NCBI RefSeq assembly: GCF_030247195.1
Contig: NC_080670.1
Span: 95,949,416-96,013,415, forward strand
Direction of reading: 5' to 3'
Origin: Topomyia yanbarensis
Lineage: Eukaryota; Arthropoda; Insecta; Diptera; Culicidae
Length of the DNA stretch: 64,000 bases
The position numbers and the translations under genes are program-made. Below, in pieces: positions 11,856 to 23,423 of this stretch (positions are counted from its first letter, which is position 1; each line of letters begins with the position of its first letter). The notes beneath the pieces were generated by a model. It searched no databases, had not been told where the DNA came from, and saw nothing but the letters and a program-made list of their open reading frames with translations.

Positions 11856-12815
11856 TTAGGGGCCATACACAAATGACGTAGCTTTTTTCGGCGTTTTTTG
11901 ACCTCTCCCCTCGTAGCATTTTGTCACAAAACTCTAACCCCTTTGTAAATAACGTAGCATTTCTGACAACCCCCCACCCCCACCTTCTCAACGCGACCGA
12001 GGGATGAAAAAAAATTAAATATGTTTTAAAATTGTTTTAAATCCATGTAGTTACAAAATGTTTGACGGCTTTTATCGACAATTTCATTTTAATAGCAAAT
12101 TGCGAGCAAAATAAGCCCATTTGATAACTAATATCGCGTTAATAATTTTGTTTTAAGTTTTATATGTCATGGAACATGAACAAAAGATCTCTCAGTTCAC
12201 GATGCTGCCGCTGCCCATGATTCTAGGAAGCATACATTCAGCAAAATTACTAAATTTTATTTTTTTTTCATAAAACGTTTATTTGACACGGCATTTGCAA
12301 AAGCTTTTTTACGCCGGGGTTTTTTTACATAACATGTTACAAAGGTTCTTAAGATTATCACGTTATAAAAAAAATTCACTTTCTAATGCTAACACTGAGG
12401 ATAATCATCATTTTGAATATTTTTAATTATACTCTATTATCTTGACTTTCATTGTAAACCTATTGATAGTTTTTCTGTAATCTTTGTTCATTTTTTTCTT
12501 TATTTATATCGTTTTATCTAACTTAACTAACTGCGAAGAAATCTAAATTGTTTGTGGGTAGCAAGGGAAAAAACTAGAAACATTGTGGGGATAATTATAT
12601 TTGAATATTTATTGTTTTCAGGAAATGATAGATATGGCTCATGTATGTAAGATCTCGTAAAGCGAGGATATCACGAACAGGTACATAGGGTGGTTTTCTT
12701 CTGGCTCGTAAGGAGTCTATTAATTGGGATCTGGCTTCACGATATTCAGTGCAAGACCAAACAACATGTTACTAAATTTTATTTGGTTGAATCCGAAGAC
12801 AAAACTTATATAACT
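11856..12815. mobile_element. Dispersed repeat of the GGGGCC-ACAAATGACGTAG type, interrupted
   Basis: The left end (ggggccatacacaaatgacgtag) and the body (aaatatgtttt, aatatcgcgtt, ttctcagttcac) match 26970-27300, showing a dispersed family. A LINE tail (about 12290-12775) interrupts it. The body resumes with 'tttggttgaatccgaagaca' at 12783, comparable with 27322. No transposase. Confidence 0.6.
12290..12775 (-). pseudogene. LINE 3' end (RNase-H-bearing I/LOA/R1-type), fragment
   Basis: On the minus strand 12640-12775 translates in one frame to HVVWSCTEYREAR, then LIDSLRARRKPPYVPVRDIL and DLTYMSHIY. This is the conserved C-terminal block that follows the RNase H domain in mosquito I/LOA-type LINEs. 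The rest, down to about 12290, is AT-rich 3' untranslated sequence. The fragment is 5' truncated, as is usual for incomplete reverse transcription. The exact clade is uncertain. Confidence 0.6.
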
Positions 12816-13083
12816 TTTGAGACTGAGGAGACTTGATCCCCTTTTTTATTTTTCAGTCCAACTCCGTGGAATGATAAAAAACTATGTATTTTTTGTAGTT
12901 TTATATTGTTTCTAGGGATGACTAATAATCATAAAAAAATTACATGGAAATATTATACTGGACATGAGCTATGAGCATTTCTGGAAAACAACAAAAAAAT
13001 GGAAAATTCTTAGATTAGTGGAGACTCGATCCCTAATTTGGGGACACTTGATTCCTTTATGAAAACGTGTTTAAAAGAGGATG

Positions 13084-13440
13084 TAGGGTAATAAGCCTAT
13101 TTTTGCCCTGTTTCTACTATCATTCTACCCATCTGAAGCCTTTGGTTAGAGCAGCGTCTGCCATCTTTGCTCAACGCATTGACTCAAATGGTATTGCGAT
13201 AATGGGGGTACTCGATTAGAGATTTTGCTGCGCTCAAACAGAAGATTTTCACCATTCTCAAGACAATTTTGTTATTATATTGGCTCTTAATAAGAGGCGA
13301 ATGACCTTAACGTTAAAACCTCTATAATCGAAATAAAACATGGACCTTAATAACAAATCAAAGAAGCTGAAATAATAAAATTATTGTAGTAATAATGTGG
13401 TACCCTTCTTAATAGGGCAAAAACGGGTACATTACCCCAT
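13084..13440. mobile_element. Nested MITE, TAGGGTAATAAGCC termini
   Basis: The left end TAGGGTAATAAGCC...TTTTTGCCCT is the inverse of the right end 'agggcaaaaacgggtacattaccc'. It is related to 9962-10261. It carries a SINE tail fragment at 13292-13340. Confidence 0.65.
13292..13340 (+). repeat. Feilai-like SINE 3' fragment
   Basis: 'aagaggcgaatgacctta' followed by 'gttaaaacctctataatcg' and 'aaataaaa' matches the 3' end of the complete SINE at 27777-27945. It is strongly 5' truncated. Confidence 0.75.
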
Positions 13441-13716
13441 TCAATTTTATAAATGGATTGTAGTATTGATTAAATTGTTATGATTGGATATTGTTATATC
13501 TCACCTGATTTTTTTACGAATTCCCCAAATCTCCGTGCAATTATTTGAAAGCTGTCTTTATTATGGTTGAGGAACGTCAAATGTGGGATGAATTGTTGCT
13601 ATGTATACTGTAGTAAACAATTACAGTTATGTTTCTTTACGATGAAGCGTTCATTTTTGGCATTTTTATGACAACAATGACTTCAATTGTTCTGGTGTGA
13701 ATTTGGTTATTTTCAG

Positions 13717-13865
13717 TAGAGCACTCTAGTTAGAGTGTGGCCAAGAGGCCATGACGTATCCAAACGAACATGAAATTTGACGTATTTCTATTGTGTATAC
13801 GTCAAATTCCATGTTCGTTTGGATACGTCATGGCCTCTTGGCCACACTCTAACTAGAGTGCTCTA
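13717..13865. mobile_element. 149-bp near-perfect palindromic MITE, hAT-like
   Basis: Two arms of about 68 bp, starting TAGAGCACTCTAG, pair with one mismatch around a short loop. An exact 8-bp target duplication ATTTTCAG flanks it (13709-13716 and 13866-13873). An 8-bp duplication fits hAT-mediated mobilisation. Non-coding. Confidence 0.9.
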
Positions 13866-15066
13866 ATTTTCAGTGGTGGGTATGAAGTATGGCGAAGGGG
13901 ATCAAATCTCCACGAATTTGAAGGGATCAAGTGAACCCATAGCATCTATTTCAGCAAACTTTAGTAAAAATATAGTTGAACAAAAGAATCAGCTCAATCA
14001 TAACGTATTCATATAATTGACATTCTCCTGTAATTCTGTATGCAAAAGCAGAGTATGTAGTGGGTGATTTTATCAATTTTATAAAAGTTTGAAAATTTGA
14101 AAAATAAATCTTCTTCAGTTCTTCTGAGACTTTTTTTTTAAATCGGTAAAAATTCGGATACACAAAAGTCCAATTTCTTTTTTCTGTGTTAATGAAATTT
14201 ATGTTTAGATAAAACTACGCAACTTTATAATACATTCGATTAATGTATTCTCATCCGCCTTTGAGTTACAATGATGGGATCAAGTCTCCCCGGGTATCAA
14301 GTCTCCTCAGTCTCCCCTATTATTTTCTATTTGATCATATTGTTTTGTTTGCATTACATTTCTAATTTAGTATATTGGGTGTTCAGCCACAAGTGGTGAC
14401 ATTTCATCCCTATTGTTTACACGATTCAGTTAATTATTATTAAGTTATAATATGCTTTCGCAGTTAAGTATTTTTTTTTCAGTAGGATGTTTTAAACCTA
14501 CTTGTCTTCTGAATAAGGAGTTAAACAAATCGTTAACTGCCAACACTGTTTGACAAAGTTTAGTTTGTTTTCCGCGCTCCTCAATTTTTGTTTATATCAT
14601 TGTAATTATTGCCTCGATATCCTGCAAAACCGTTCAAACTTGTTATCCAGCCTCCGTGTTCACTTGTGAATGACGGTGTTTTGCTCACACGCAAGTTTAC
14701 AAAAGTGTCACCATCCTGAACAAAATATCAACATAACACACCACCAAATACCGCCCATCAATTTGCTAATTCATCATCCAGCAGAAATAAACATCATCGC
14801 CGCTGCTGTGTTTTATTTCTGCCAACCGAAAGAACATAACATCCATCAGTTGTCGTCCGCCTTCCTGAACTCCAGGTGCCAGAACGAGAAAGGTGAGAAG
14901 TAATTCGTAGTTGTTTTGGTTAGTACTTTCTTGCGCTCCTTCGATCTTGTACCTAAGTGAATTTCGTACCCAAAAACATACCTGTCATCATCTTGTAGAG
15001 TGTAAGTGGCGCCATCTGTTACTGAGCATTTCAATTAGTAACCCTTACACCACCGCATATCGTAAA

Positions 15067-15891
15067 ATGCCTGGATTTTGTGAGAGTTGTACTGATAAAT
15101 TTTCCGATGGTCGTAATGCTGTAATATATGGCGGTTTTTGCTCTTCGTCATTTTGCGCAAAATGTTGCGGACTAAACGACGAATTATTTGCCGCTGTTGT
15201 TAACAAGTCTAACTTATTCTGGATGTGTAACACCTGCCAAAATATCATGGACAAAGCACGTTTTCGTAACGCATTGGTGTCCGTTGAGTCCGCAAACCAA
15301 ATGGTGATCGAGGAGCTTAAAAATTCAATTCGCAACGACATACTGGAGGAATTAAAGGTAGAAATTCGGACCAACTTCAAAACGTTGATCGACGCTGTAC
15401 CAAAAACGCCGATTCCTGGACCGCGACAATTTTCCTTTAATTCTGCTAAAAGAAAGAGAGACAACGACGATACAGGCTCCAATCCTTCTAAGCTGCTACG
15501 TGGTACTGATGCCGCCGGTTCATTGACACCATCCATCGCTGTGAATCGTGAAGATGAAAAGTTTTGGTTGTACCTGTCAGGAATTTCGCCCGATGTCCCT
15601 GATGAAAGCGTCACCAAGCTAGCTGCGGATAAACTCGGAAATTCGAACATCACTGTCGTCAAGTTGGTCCCTCGTGGCAGAGATCCTAGAACGCTGAATT
15701 TTGTCTCTTACAAAGTTGGCATGACCACGGATCTCAAAGAAAAGGCTATGACGGCGTCTACATGGCCAGTTGGCATTGCTTATCGTGAGTTTGAAGAGAA
15801 GTCGGATTCCAGAAAGGTTTTTTGGAAACCGAATGCGCCCGACTCAGCAACAATGACTGCTTCCACTGCTCTTCGCCCTCCTCCCAACTAG
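15067..15891 (+). CDS. CR1-type LINE ORF1 protein with PHD-like zinc finger
   Basis: The product is 274 residues. I start it at MPGFCESC because the Cys-rich finger begins there; an upstream in-frame ATG at 14911 would add 52 residues of leader-like sequence. The finger spans roughly residues 4-60, with Cys/His-type spacing visible as CESC, CAKCC and CNTC. A helical stretch (about 75-120) follows, then a charged basic patch (AKRKRDNDD). The C-terminal third (about 165-250) contains FWLYLSGISPDVPDESV and looks like an RRM/esterase-position domain of such ORF1s. ORF1 proteins bind LINE RNA and help form the particle used in target-primed reverse transcription. The frame is intact and overlaps ORF2 by about 70 nt in another frame. 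Assignment rests on pattern and context. Confidence 0.75.
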   Translation: MPGFCESCTDKFSDGRNAVIYGGFCSSSFCAKCCGLNDELFAAVVNKSNLFWMCNTCQNIMDKARFRNALVSVESANQMVIEELKNSIRNDILEELKVEIRTNFKTLIDAVPKTPIPGPRQFSFNSAKRKRDNDDTGSNPSKLLRGTDAAGSLTPSIAVNREDEKFWLYLSGISPDVPDESVTKLAADKLGNSNITVVKLVPRGRDPRTLNFVSYKVGMTTDLKEKAMTASTWPVGIAYREFEEKSDSRKVFWKPNAPDSATMTASTALRPPPN

Positions 15892-18802
15892 TTACATCGC
15901 CTGTTTCACATCCTGTATTGCCTGTTCCCGAAATTACCGCACATTCCGAGCTGTTTCTTTCCGTTTACTACCAGAACGTGCGAGGAATGAGAACGAAAAC
16001 ACAAGAATTCCATCTAGCGCTTTCTTCTAGTGACTACGACGTCATTGTCCTTACGGAAACCTGGCTGCGCGAAGACATATTAAACGCTGAGCTCTCGTCG
16101 AACTACGTAATATATCGCTGCGACCGCAACTTAACATCCAGTCATCTGCGTCGAGGCGGTGGCGTCCTAATAGCGGTAAAGAACAACCTCGTAGGCTCGC
16201 AGCTAAGCTTGTCTGGAATTGAACGCCTGGAGAAAATCGCCGTGCATATCGCCCTCCCGAATCAATCTGTATATATTAGCTGTGTTTATCTCAGTGATCC
16301 GGATTTGTATCACGCGCACGCTAATGCCGTTCAAACAATTCTAGACAATGCTGGCAGCACCGACACTGTTCTCGTCTTTGGAGACTACAATCTTCCACGC
16401 CTTCAGTGGTCGCTCGATAATGATCTAAAATGTAACCTACCTATTAATGCCTCTTCGGAACAAGAAATGGCTGTAACGGAGTCTATGGTTGCGGGCGGTC
16501 TGTACCAGATCTGCTCATTGACGAATGTGAACGGGAGGATCCTCGATCTTGCATTCGTAAACAACACGGATATCGTAGAACTGCTTGAACCTCCGACTGC
16601 TATTCTCAAAGTCGATCCTCACCACAAACCGTTTGTCCTGCGGCTAGATGTACGTACCAACACTGGAGATGATTCATTTCATTCGATTGACGAGCTTGAT
16701 TTTGACTTTAACCGTTGCAACTTTGACGAAATCTCCGCACTGATTGCCACTGTCGACTGGACCGACTTAATGTGTTGTAATGAGCTTGACGAAGCAGTCG
16801 CGCTGTTCTATGGCAAAGTATATGACATACTCCGCCTAAAGGTTCCACTGAAACGAGTCAACAGGAGGGTGGATTTCAAATTTCCATGGTGGAACGCTGA
16901 GATTCGCCGTTTGCGTTATGGACTACGAAAACAACGCAAGCGTTATTTCCGCCATAAATCAGACGAAAACAAAGTTACTCTTCGACGGATAGAACTGCAA
17001 TACGAAACGGCCCGGAATTCTGCTTTTCGTGAGTATTTGAATCATGTGCAAAATAGCCTTCGCGATCACCCCGCAACATTTTGGAAATTCGTTAGCAGCA
17101 GAAAACGATCTGGTAGTACTCCCACTGACGTTTTCCTTGGAAACGCAAGCGCGCAATCTCCAGCTGATACCGTAAATTTGTTTGCTGATTTCTTTCGCGG
17201 AGTGTTTAGAAGCGACTATACCGTCCCTTCGGAAGAGTATTTGGAAACATTACCATCGTACAACATAAATCTCCCCTGTCCCACTGTAAGCCGAGCTGAC
17301 GTCTTGAAGGCTCTGACTGCTGTTGATTCATCGAAGGGATCTGGCCCCGATCATCTCTCGCCCCAATTTATAAAAAGCTGCGCCCACGTGCTGTCTCTTC
17401 CGGTGTGCATCATTTTCAATCGCTTTCTAGCTGAAGGCATTTTTCCTATCGACTGGAAACAAGCTGCTATCGTTCCCATTCACAAGGCTGGAAATATTCA
17501 CAACGTCGAAAATTACAGCAGTATCTCATTATTAAACTGTCTCTCCAAAGTTCTCGAAAAGCTGGTCTACAACGTCACGTATGCAGCTGCATTCCACATT
17601 ATCTCGGAGTATCAACACGGGTTTGTCACAAAACGATCAACAACTTTTAACCTGATAGCTTACACTTCTAAGTTGTTTCCCGCCGTCGAGAAGCGTCATC
17701 AGGTGGACGCAATTTACGTCGATTTCTCAAAAGCTTTCGACAAAGTACCGCACAACATCGCAATCTTGAAATTAACGCCTTTGGGATTTCCCACCTGGCT
17801 GACTAACTGGTTGCAGTCGTATCTTTCCGATCGCTCGGCATTCGTGAGTATAAAAAACACGCGCTCAAGCACATTCAGAACACCCACAGGTGTCCCGCAA
17901 GGCAGTCATCTGGTCCCGCTTATTTTTGTTCTGTTTATGAACGATATCTGTAGTCGGATCAAGTCTGGGAAATTGCAGTACGCGGACGATCTCAAAATCT
18001 TCCGAACTATCGCTTCTGCCCTTGACGCCGTAGTGCTTCAAGAAGATATCTGTACTATTCAAGAATAGTGCACGCTTAACGGAATGGAAGTCAACGTTAG
18101 TAAATGCAAAGTAATCAGTTTCGGACGCTTGCTTACTCCAGGACGTTATGAATACAGCCTAAAAGGAAGAACAATTGAAAGCGTCGACTCGATCCGAGAC
18201 TTGGGAGTGCTCTTCGATAAGAAGTTGAGCTTTTCCGACCATATCACCACGACAACTGCTAAGCCTTAGCAGTTCGGAATGCTGGGCTTCTTAAAGCGGA
18301 ACACGGTGGACTTCGATAATTTCTACGCACTAAAAGCACTTTACTGCGCCCTGATCAGAAGTGTTCTGGAGTATGCTGTGCAAGTGTGGGCAGCTTACCA
18401 TGCCGTTCAAATTGACCGACTAGAGCGTATACAAAGATGTTTTAGGCGATTCGCCCTCAGGAAACTTCCATGGAATGATCCAGTTGTGTTGCCTCCTTAT
18501 GCCGATAGATGTATGCTACTTGGTCTGCAGACTCTGGCGACTCGCCGTATCTTCCTGCAAAGAGTTTTTGTTTTCGACTTGCAGGTAATATCGACAGTCC
18601 CGATCTTCTCTTGGGCGTTAATTTGTATGCGCCTCCTCGTGTTCTCCGTAACCCCACTCTGTTGTGGATCCCTAGACACCGTACTTCATATGGACAAAAT
18701 AATCCACTGGAAAGATGTTGCCGGAGATTTGACGAAGCTTCTTCAGTGTATGATTTTAACGTTTCCAAGCATAGATATAAGATATTAATAAGAAATATAT
18801 AG
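15822..18802 (+). pseudogene. CR1-type LINE ORF2: endonuclease plus reverse transcriptase, broken
   Basis: The first open part is 748 residues (15822-18068). The endonuclease domain shows YYQNVRGMRTK, VLTETWL, LVFGDYNLP and a degenerate terminal DPHHKPF. The reverse transcriptase shows AAIVPIHKAGN, VDFSKAFDKVPH, GVPQGSHLVP and the catalytic YADDLKIF near residue 717. A TAG at 18066-18068 lies just where the same frame continues with CTLNGMEVNVSKCK, consistent with a Trp-to-stop change. A second in-frame TAG occurs at 18267-18269, after which the same frame resumes (FGMLGFLKRN). A frameshift near 18590 moves the C-terminal part (IDSPDLLLGVNLYAPPR) into the frame that ends at 18802. The enzyme would normally nick target DNA and copy the LINE RNA. 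This copy cannot make a full product, so any activity would need help from another copy. Confidence 0.85.
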
Positions 18803-18862
18803 TTTTAAAATGTGTCTGTACGGTGTATACCGAAGATAAGGAAATAAAAAAAATAAACTAAC

Positions 18863-19819
18863 TTATAAACTATAAAGAGAGCTAATCGTTGCAATTGAAG
18901 ATTTTTGGCGGAAGTTGCTTATAATACTGTTCGTCATTATTTCTAATGTTTCTATGTTTGCGAGTCTGTGCAATTCATTTGTGCTAAACCAGGGAGGACG
19001 CTTCAAAATCATTTTCAGAATTTTATTCTGAATCCTTTGAAGTGTTTTCTTCCTAGTAGCACAACAACTTGCCCAGATTGGCACTGCATATAGCATTGCC
19101 GGTCTAAATATTTGTTTATAAATTAAAAGTTTGTTCTTTAGGCAGAGCCTAGAATTCCTGTTTATAAGAGGGTATAAACATTTTGTATATTTGTTGAATT
19201 TTGTTTGGATTCCTTCAATGTGATCCTTAAAAGTGAGTTTTTTTATCGTAAATCAAACCCAAGTATTTAACTTTATCTGACCACGTTAAATTCAAACCAT
19301 TAAATTCAATAATATGGTTATTATTTGGTTTAAGAGAAGAAGCTCTTGGCTTATGCGGAAACACAATCAATTGTGTTTTTGCCGCATTAGTGGAAATTTT
19401 CCATTTTTTAGGTAATCATTGAAAATATTCAAGCTTCATTGCAGTCGACTGCAGATAATACGAAGACTCCTCCCAGTGGCTGAGATGCTAGTATCATCAC
19501 AGAAAAGTGACTTTTTACAGCCTGTAGATAGATTTGGAAGATCACAGGTAAAAATAATGTATAGTATTGGTGCGACGCTTGATCCTTGAGGGACGCCTGC
19601 TTTAACGGGTAGCTTATTAGATGTATAATTCTGATAAAAAACCTGTAGGGTACGGTTAGGAAGATAATGTTTAATTATCTTTATTATGTAAATTGCAAAA
19701 TTGAAATCCCACATTTTGGCAATTAAACCTTTGTGATGTCTAGAAGAGCAACTCCAGTGGAATTGCCCTCTGAGATATTTGCGTTTATCATGTTAGTTAC
19801 TCTCACAAGTTGATGAGTA
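18863..19819 (-). pseudogene. Jockey-clade LINE reverse transcriptase, truncated and decayed
   Basis: Read on the minus strand from 19819: traces of MINANISEGNSTGVALLDI, then an RT block at 19714-19436 (LPVKAGVPQGSSVAPILYII, then KSLFCDDTSIS). The middle holds VFPHKPRASSLK and KVKYLGLIYDKKLTFKDHI. The C-terminal block is at 19096-18863 (AVPIWASCCATRKKTLQRIQ). The catalytic motif is CDD where FADD is usual. The EKAFD region is missing, and at least one stop and shifts separate the blocks. The 5' side is cut by the CACTA terminus at 19820. The 3' end meets the CR1 LINE tail-to-tail. Confidence 0.75.
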
Positions 19820-20225
19820 CACTCAAAAAATAAATCACGTTGCTTTTACGTGAAAACATACATGAATCTCATCCACTGCACTTTTCGCATACATTCTATC
19901 GGGTGAGCCAGTAAATTATAGTTTGTCTGGTTATAAAGTAAAAGTTACCTGACTCATCAGATATAAGTTACGTGATTTGTGTATAATAAGCAACGGAAAT
20001 TCACGTAACAATGTATGTTTCAATTCATGCACTTATTACGTGAATGTCCGTTAGTAAGTATATAAAAAACACGTAATTTTTACATGATAAGACAAATATT
20101 GTTTACATGATGAAGCACATACTGATACTATTATATTATTTCAATCCCAATTCTAGTTGTTCTCAACGGTTGAAAGAAAACTGCTTTTATTTTTTTCTTC
20201 TATTTATTTACAGCCTTAGATTAAA
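19820..20225. promoter_or_regulatory. CACTA terminus and subterminal repeats
   Basis: Copies or near copies of the hexamer-octamer (t)tacgtga or its inverse occur near 19836, 19850, 19970, 19998, 20037, 20072 and (as acatga) 20085 and 20105. In CACTA elements such repeats bind the element's own DNA-binding protein. The role here is inferred from position and pattern. Confidence 0.55.
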
Positions 20226-20263
20226 TTCATGCATTTAAATATTAAACTTATTCTTAACTCTTA

Positions 20264-22120
20264 TCAAATGTTTGTTTTCAATGCGCTGAACCATCGTTGG
20301 TGGTCGATCAAAAAATCTATAGAAATTACATCAACAAGTGATATTGCGCCTGAGGTTTCATACGCCGCGAAGTGCTTATTTTCGCCAGTAACATTCCATA
20401 CTTGCAAAATTAAAAAAAAATTACCATTAAGTGATATTATCTCTATAATTTCATAAAGCAGAATATTGTCTAAGTGTGACTTAACCATGAACTGCCCAGT
20501 TTTATATTCTGTTCCTTTGTGAACTACCGATCTCGAAAGCATAAAATTAAATGAGTTATCATCGATAATTAAAGGTTGAAGAATTTTCGTGAAATAATTT
20601 CGAAAACGAAGGTCTGCTAGTTGAAATTCCTTATTTTCATCTTTTTTGAGAAAAGTTTGGTTCAGGATGTCATGAGATAATTGTAAAAAAGCTTTAATAC
20701 ATAAAGTATAACAAATATTTTTCCTGGAAGTTATTATGTGAGAGTATTGTTTAAAACCTTTGTGTTTGGCTTCATTGCGGAAGCACATCATATTTTGAAT
20801 AGGTCCCGAATTAAGAATTATGGTTGGGTAATGAACTACGAAATGATGCTTGGGCTTAAGATCTTTTTTAAATAGTTCTATATACAAAGTGTGGTGCACT
20901 GCGATCTGGTGACGTAACTGTTCTATTTCGTCCTTTAAAAACGATCGCTTTAAACATGAATCTACTAATTGAATCAACGTAATAGCATGTACCCACACCG
21001 GCTCATCTTGTGGCACATACTGGCCAACAATAAACGTAAAATAGTGACAAAAAATTCGCATTTCATTCGAAGTCATTCTTATTGAAACCGATTTACGTTT
21101 CAGTTTGTTGACATATGTTTCAGTTATATCTGGCATTCGAGTAAGCTCTTTATCCAAACAAGTTTGTCCTACTTCCTTTCTACGATTATTCAAGTCTTTA
21201 ACAGAGAAATATTTTTTTTTTTGGTATATGAAATGATCTAAAATGTCAGTGAAATCATATTTGCAGATACCACTGCTGAAAAAGTCATGCATAGCATCTG
21301 CGGTTTTATTTTCTATCACACGGAAAGACGGTAGCGTGTTGAACACTGAGTGTCCTGAAATACCTGTATCGCTATGCCTGTCAATTGAAACATCTTCATC
21401 ATAATCCTGCTTACGTCGGATACAGTCCGCATGTTCCCTAATGTTTGACTTAAGTAGCTCTTTTGGTCTTCTACAAAACGGCAATAGAATGTAGCATTAA
21501 ATCCCGTTGACAATAAGAGCATAGTATGTACACCCAAGTTGTCTCCTTGGAACAAGCAAAGTACAATTCTCACTAAGACAACCTCATTGCATAATTTTAA
21601 GTATATGCCTTCTTTTTCTATAGTTTTAAATGTGTTTACTAATTCTTCAATTAATTTATTCACTCCGATATTCTTAATATCTACCTTTTTGAGCATACCA
21701 GATACGAAAATATTGTTTAATTTTCCAAGGAATTCTTCAGGGATTGTTGGAAAATTGTAATAAATCCCACAAACAGAGTGTCGATTGCTGTGTGAACTTT
21801 GCGAATCGTTTACTTCAAACTCATCTGCATAGAGCCATAGTGGAAGCACTATGTCCTTTTTATATCGGGCTTTAATTTCTCTCCATTTTATACCATTGAC
21901 AAAGTTCAAAATTTCGGACGAGTTTTCCAACTGTTCAGTATTTTTTAATATTATGTGCAATACGTTATTACATTCAAAAAAGGCTTTAATTTGATCGGCA
22001 ATAGGCATAAGATAAGATAATTTGGGTATATTTGATCGTCAAAGTCTACTTCAATCGACTTAGAGCTAACTTTTCCATCTTTTTCTATAGTTTTCATTAC
22101 TGGTGGTGAAAGTCCTAAAG
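20264..22120 (-). pseudogene. CACTA/EnSpm-like transposase, C-terminal two-thirds, frameshifted
   Basis: Three overlapping open stretches read as one protein when joined across shifts near 22025 and 21480. They start with SPPVMKTIEKDGKVSSKSIE. Next comes MPIADQIKAFFE, then the catalytic-type segments LPLWLYADEFEVND and IVLCLFQGDNLGVH. After the second shift come NKTADAMHDFFSSGICKYDF and the conserved C-terminal module KPKHHFVVHYPTIILNSGPI with FRNEAKHKGFKQY. The GDNLG and KHHF..HYP blocks are typical of animal CACTA (EnSpm) transposases. The last 406 residues are one open frame ending at 20264. The transposase would cut CACT-bounded ends; the frameshifts predict no product. Family assignment is from recalled motif patterns. 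Confidence 0.7.
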
Positions 22121-22241
22121 TAGGGTGACCATACGTCCTGGTTTCCCAGGACATGTCCTGGTTTTCACTGACTGCCCTGGTGTCCTGGGAAGTCGAGGAA
22201 AAAGCTTGATTTGTCCTGGTTTTTTTCTTGTAAGCCTAATA

Positions 22242-23422
22242 ACAGGTGTTCAATAAAAATGAGTTTTTTAGTCATTCAACTACGAAAAACAAAAAAAATA
22301 TTTCAACGGATTCAGAATTTTTTTTATTAAAAACATAATGTTTATTCTTCAAAAAATATCAATAAATATAAGAGAAGGGGCCCTGGTCAGCCGTACGACG
22401 CAACTTGGTCGCGATGCTCTCACAAGAGCACTGGATGGCACTGACGTCCTTCTTCCGGATACAATTTCGGAACCTGGTGGTCAATTGCTTCGTATCCTTG
22501 ACTCGCCAATTATTTTTATACACTAAAGCACTGAAGGAGCCGAAAAAAACCCCAATGGGACGGCACTGGGGCAAGTTAGAGGAGTTTCTTTCTTTCGGCA
22601 TGTACGGTATCTTTTTCTGTTCAAGATACTCCAGCGTATTCTTGGCGTAATGGGAAGACGTCTTGTCCGGCCAGAAGACGTACTTCCCAACCGCATGATG
22701 CTCCTTTAAGAACGGCAGAAGAATATTATCAAGACACTCCTCCTGGTACACTTGTTGATTGATGGCCGCTCGGCTTGAACCACGGTTTTGAAATCCCTCT
22801 GTCCGATATGGCGATGTACAGCATAACATTTCTTTTAAATTTATGCTTAAACTTGTATTTTACTTCGTGGTGTGTGGCCGACTTGTCGCTGGAATAGTAG
22901 CTGTCATTTCCCGGGTGTTCGAGAGCATCAACGTCTCGCGGTAGTTGTTCGTCATCGACCGGCACTGCGATTTTACGATCACTATATGCTCGTCCGTGTC
23001 GTCGGAGGACCGAGTCTTTTTCCGACAGATGATGTCCTCCATCTTGAGGGCACGGTGAATCAAGGCCGGCATCACGCAAACTCGTTTCGTCCTTGTTGTC
23101 GAACAGCTTTTTCAACGCTTCTTTCTTTTTCTTCGTCATTATCTTTATCACTGTACTCATGGGCACATTTTCGTCTCGAAAGTGGTCTACCGTAAACTTT
23201 TTTCCACGATGGCCAAGTGTTTCGTAAAACCGAACAAACGGCTTGCGGAGTACTTGCTGTTTCGACCCCTTCTTTGATTGAACTGGCAGCAACCGAACGA
23301 AAAGAAGCATGTCTCCCATTTATAGGGAGTTAAGAGAGCAATTCTCTTGGAGAGAAAAGAATTTACGCTCTTTTCTTTATTTAAGGTATTGAAATAATTC
23401 TCATTTTTTATTGAACACCCGT
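22242..23422 (-). mobile_element. Second Tc1/mariner-type D37E element
   Basis: Flanked by TA (22240-22241 and 23423-23424). The inverted termini start AC(A/G)GGTGTTCAATAAAAA, with one substitution and one extra A. About 1181 bp long. It is a different family from 2358-3638 (different termini and transposase). Confidence 0.8.
22359..23319 (-). pseudogene. D37E-type transposase with catalytic Glu replaced by Gly
   Basis: The start at 23319 gives MGDMLLFVRLLPVQSK. The HTH region contains RFYETLGHRGKKFTVDHF, and later frames hold DIICRKKTRS and KSQCRSMTNNYRET. The first catalytic Asp is in VPVDDEQ, in the frame continuing to PGNDSYYSSDKSA. After another shift the second Asp is in FWPDKTSSHYAKN. 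Thirty-seven residues later the position expected to be Glu reads Gly in CRPIGVFFGS (GGG codon), next to a second change. At least two frameshifts are present. The copy is dead twice over: by reading frame and by loss of the metal-binding acid. The C-terminus ends KLRRTADQGPFSYIY at 22359. Confidence 0.8.
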
Positions 23423-23423
23423 T

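Larger units (their letters stand above)
12821..14315. mobile_element. MITE-like element with GACTGAGGAGACTTGAT termini
   Basis: GACTGAGGAGACTTGATCCC at 12821-12840 recurs inverted at 14296-14315 with one change. A related inner motif 'gggatcaagt' recurs at 13922 and 14277. It is related in motif to the element at 6217. It hosts a nested MITE at 13084-13440 and a palindromic MITE at 13717-13865. No transposase. Confidence 0.6.
14380..18855 (+). mobile_element. CR1-clade non-LTR retrotransposon, nearly full length
   Basis: Contains a presumed 5' UTR (about 14380-15066; no gene there), ORF1 with a PHD-like finger, and an overlapping ORF2 with apurinic endonuclease and reverse transcriptase. 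An A-rich end follows ('ataaggaaataaaaaaaataaa', 18834-18855). PHD-bearing ORF1 proteins are known in the CR1 group. The 5' edge is uncertain. The element abuts a Jockey LINE tail-to-tail at about 18856. Confidence 0.75.

Noticed and set aside
15045..15662. 205-codon open frame on the minus strand
   Set aside because: Antisense of LINE ORF1, which has recognisable motifs. The antisense product has none.
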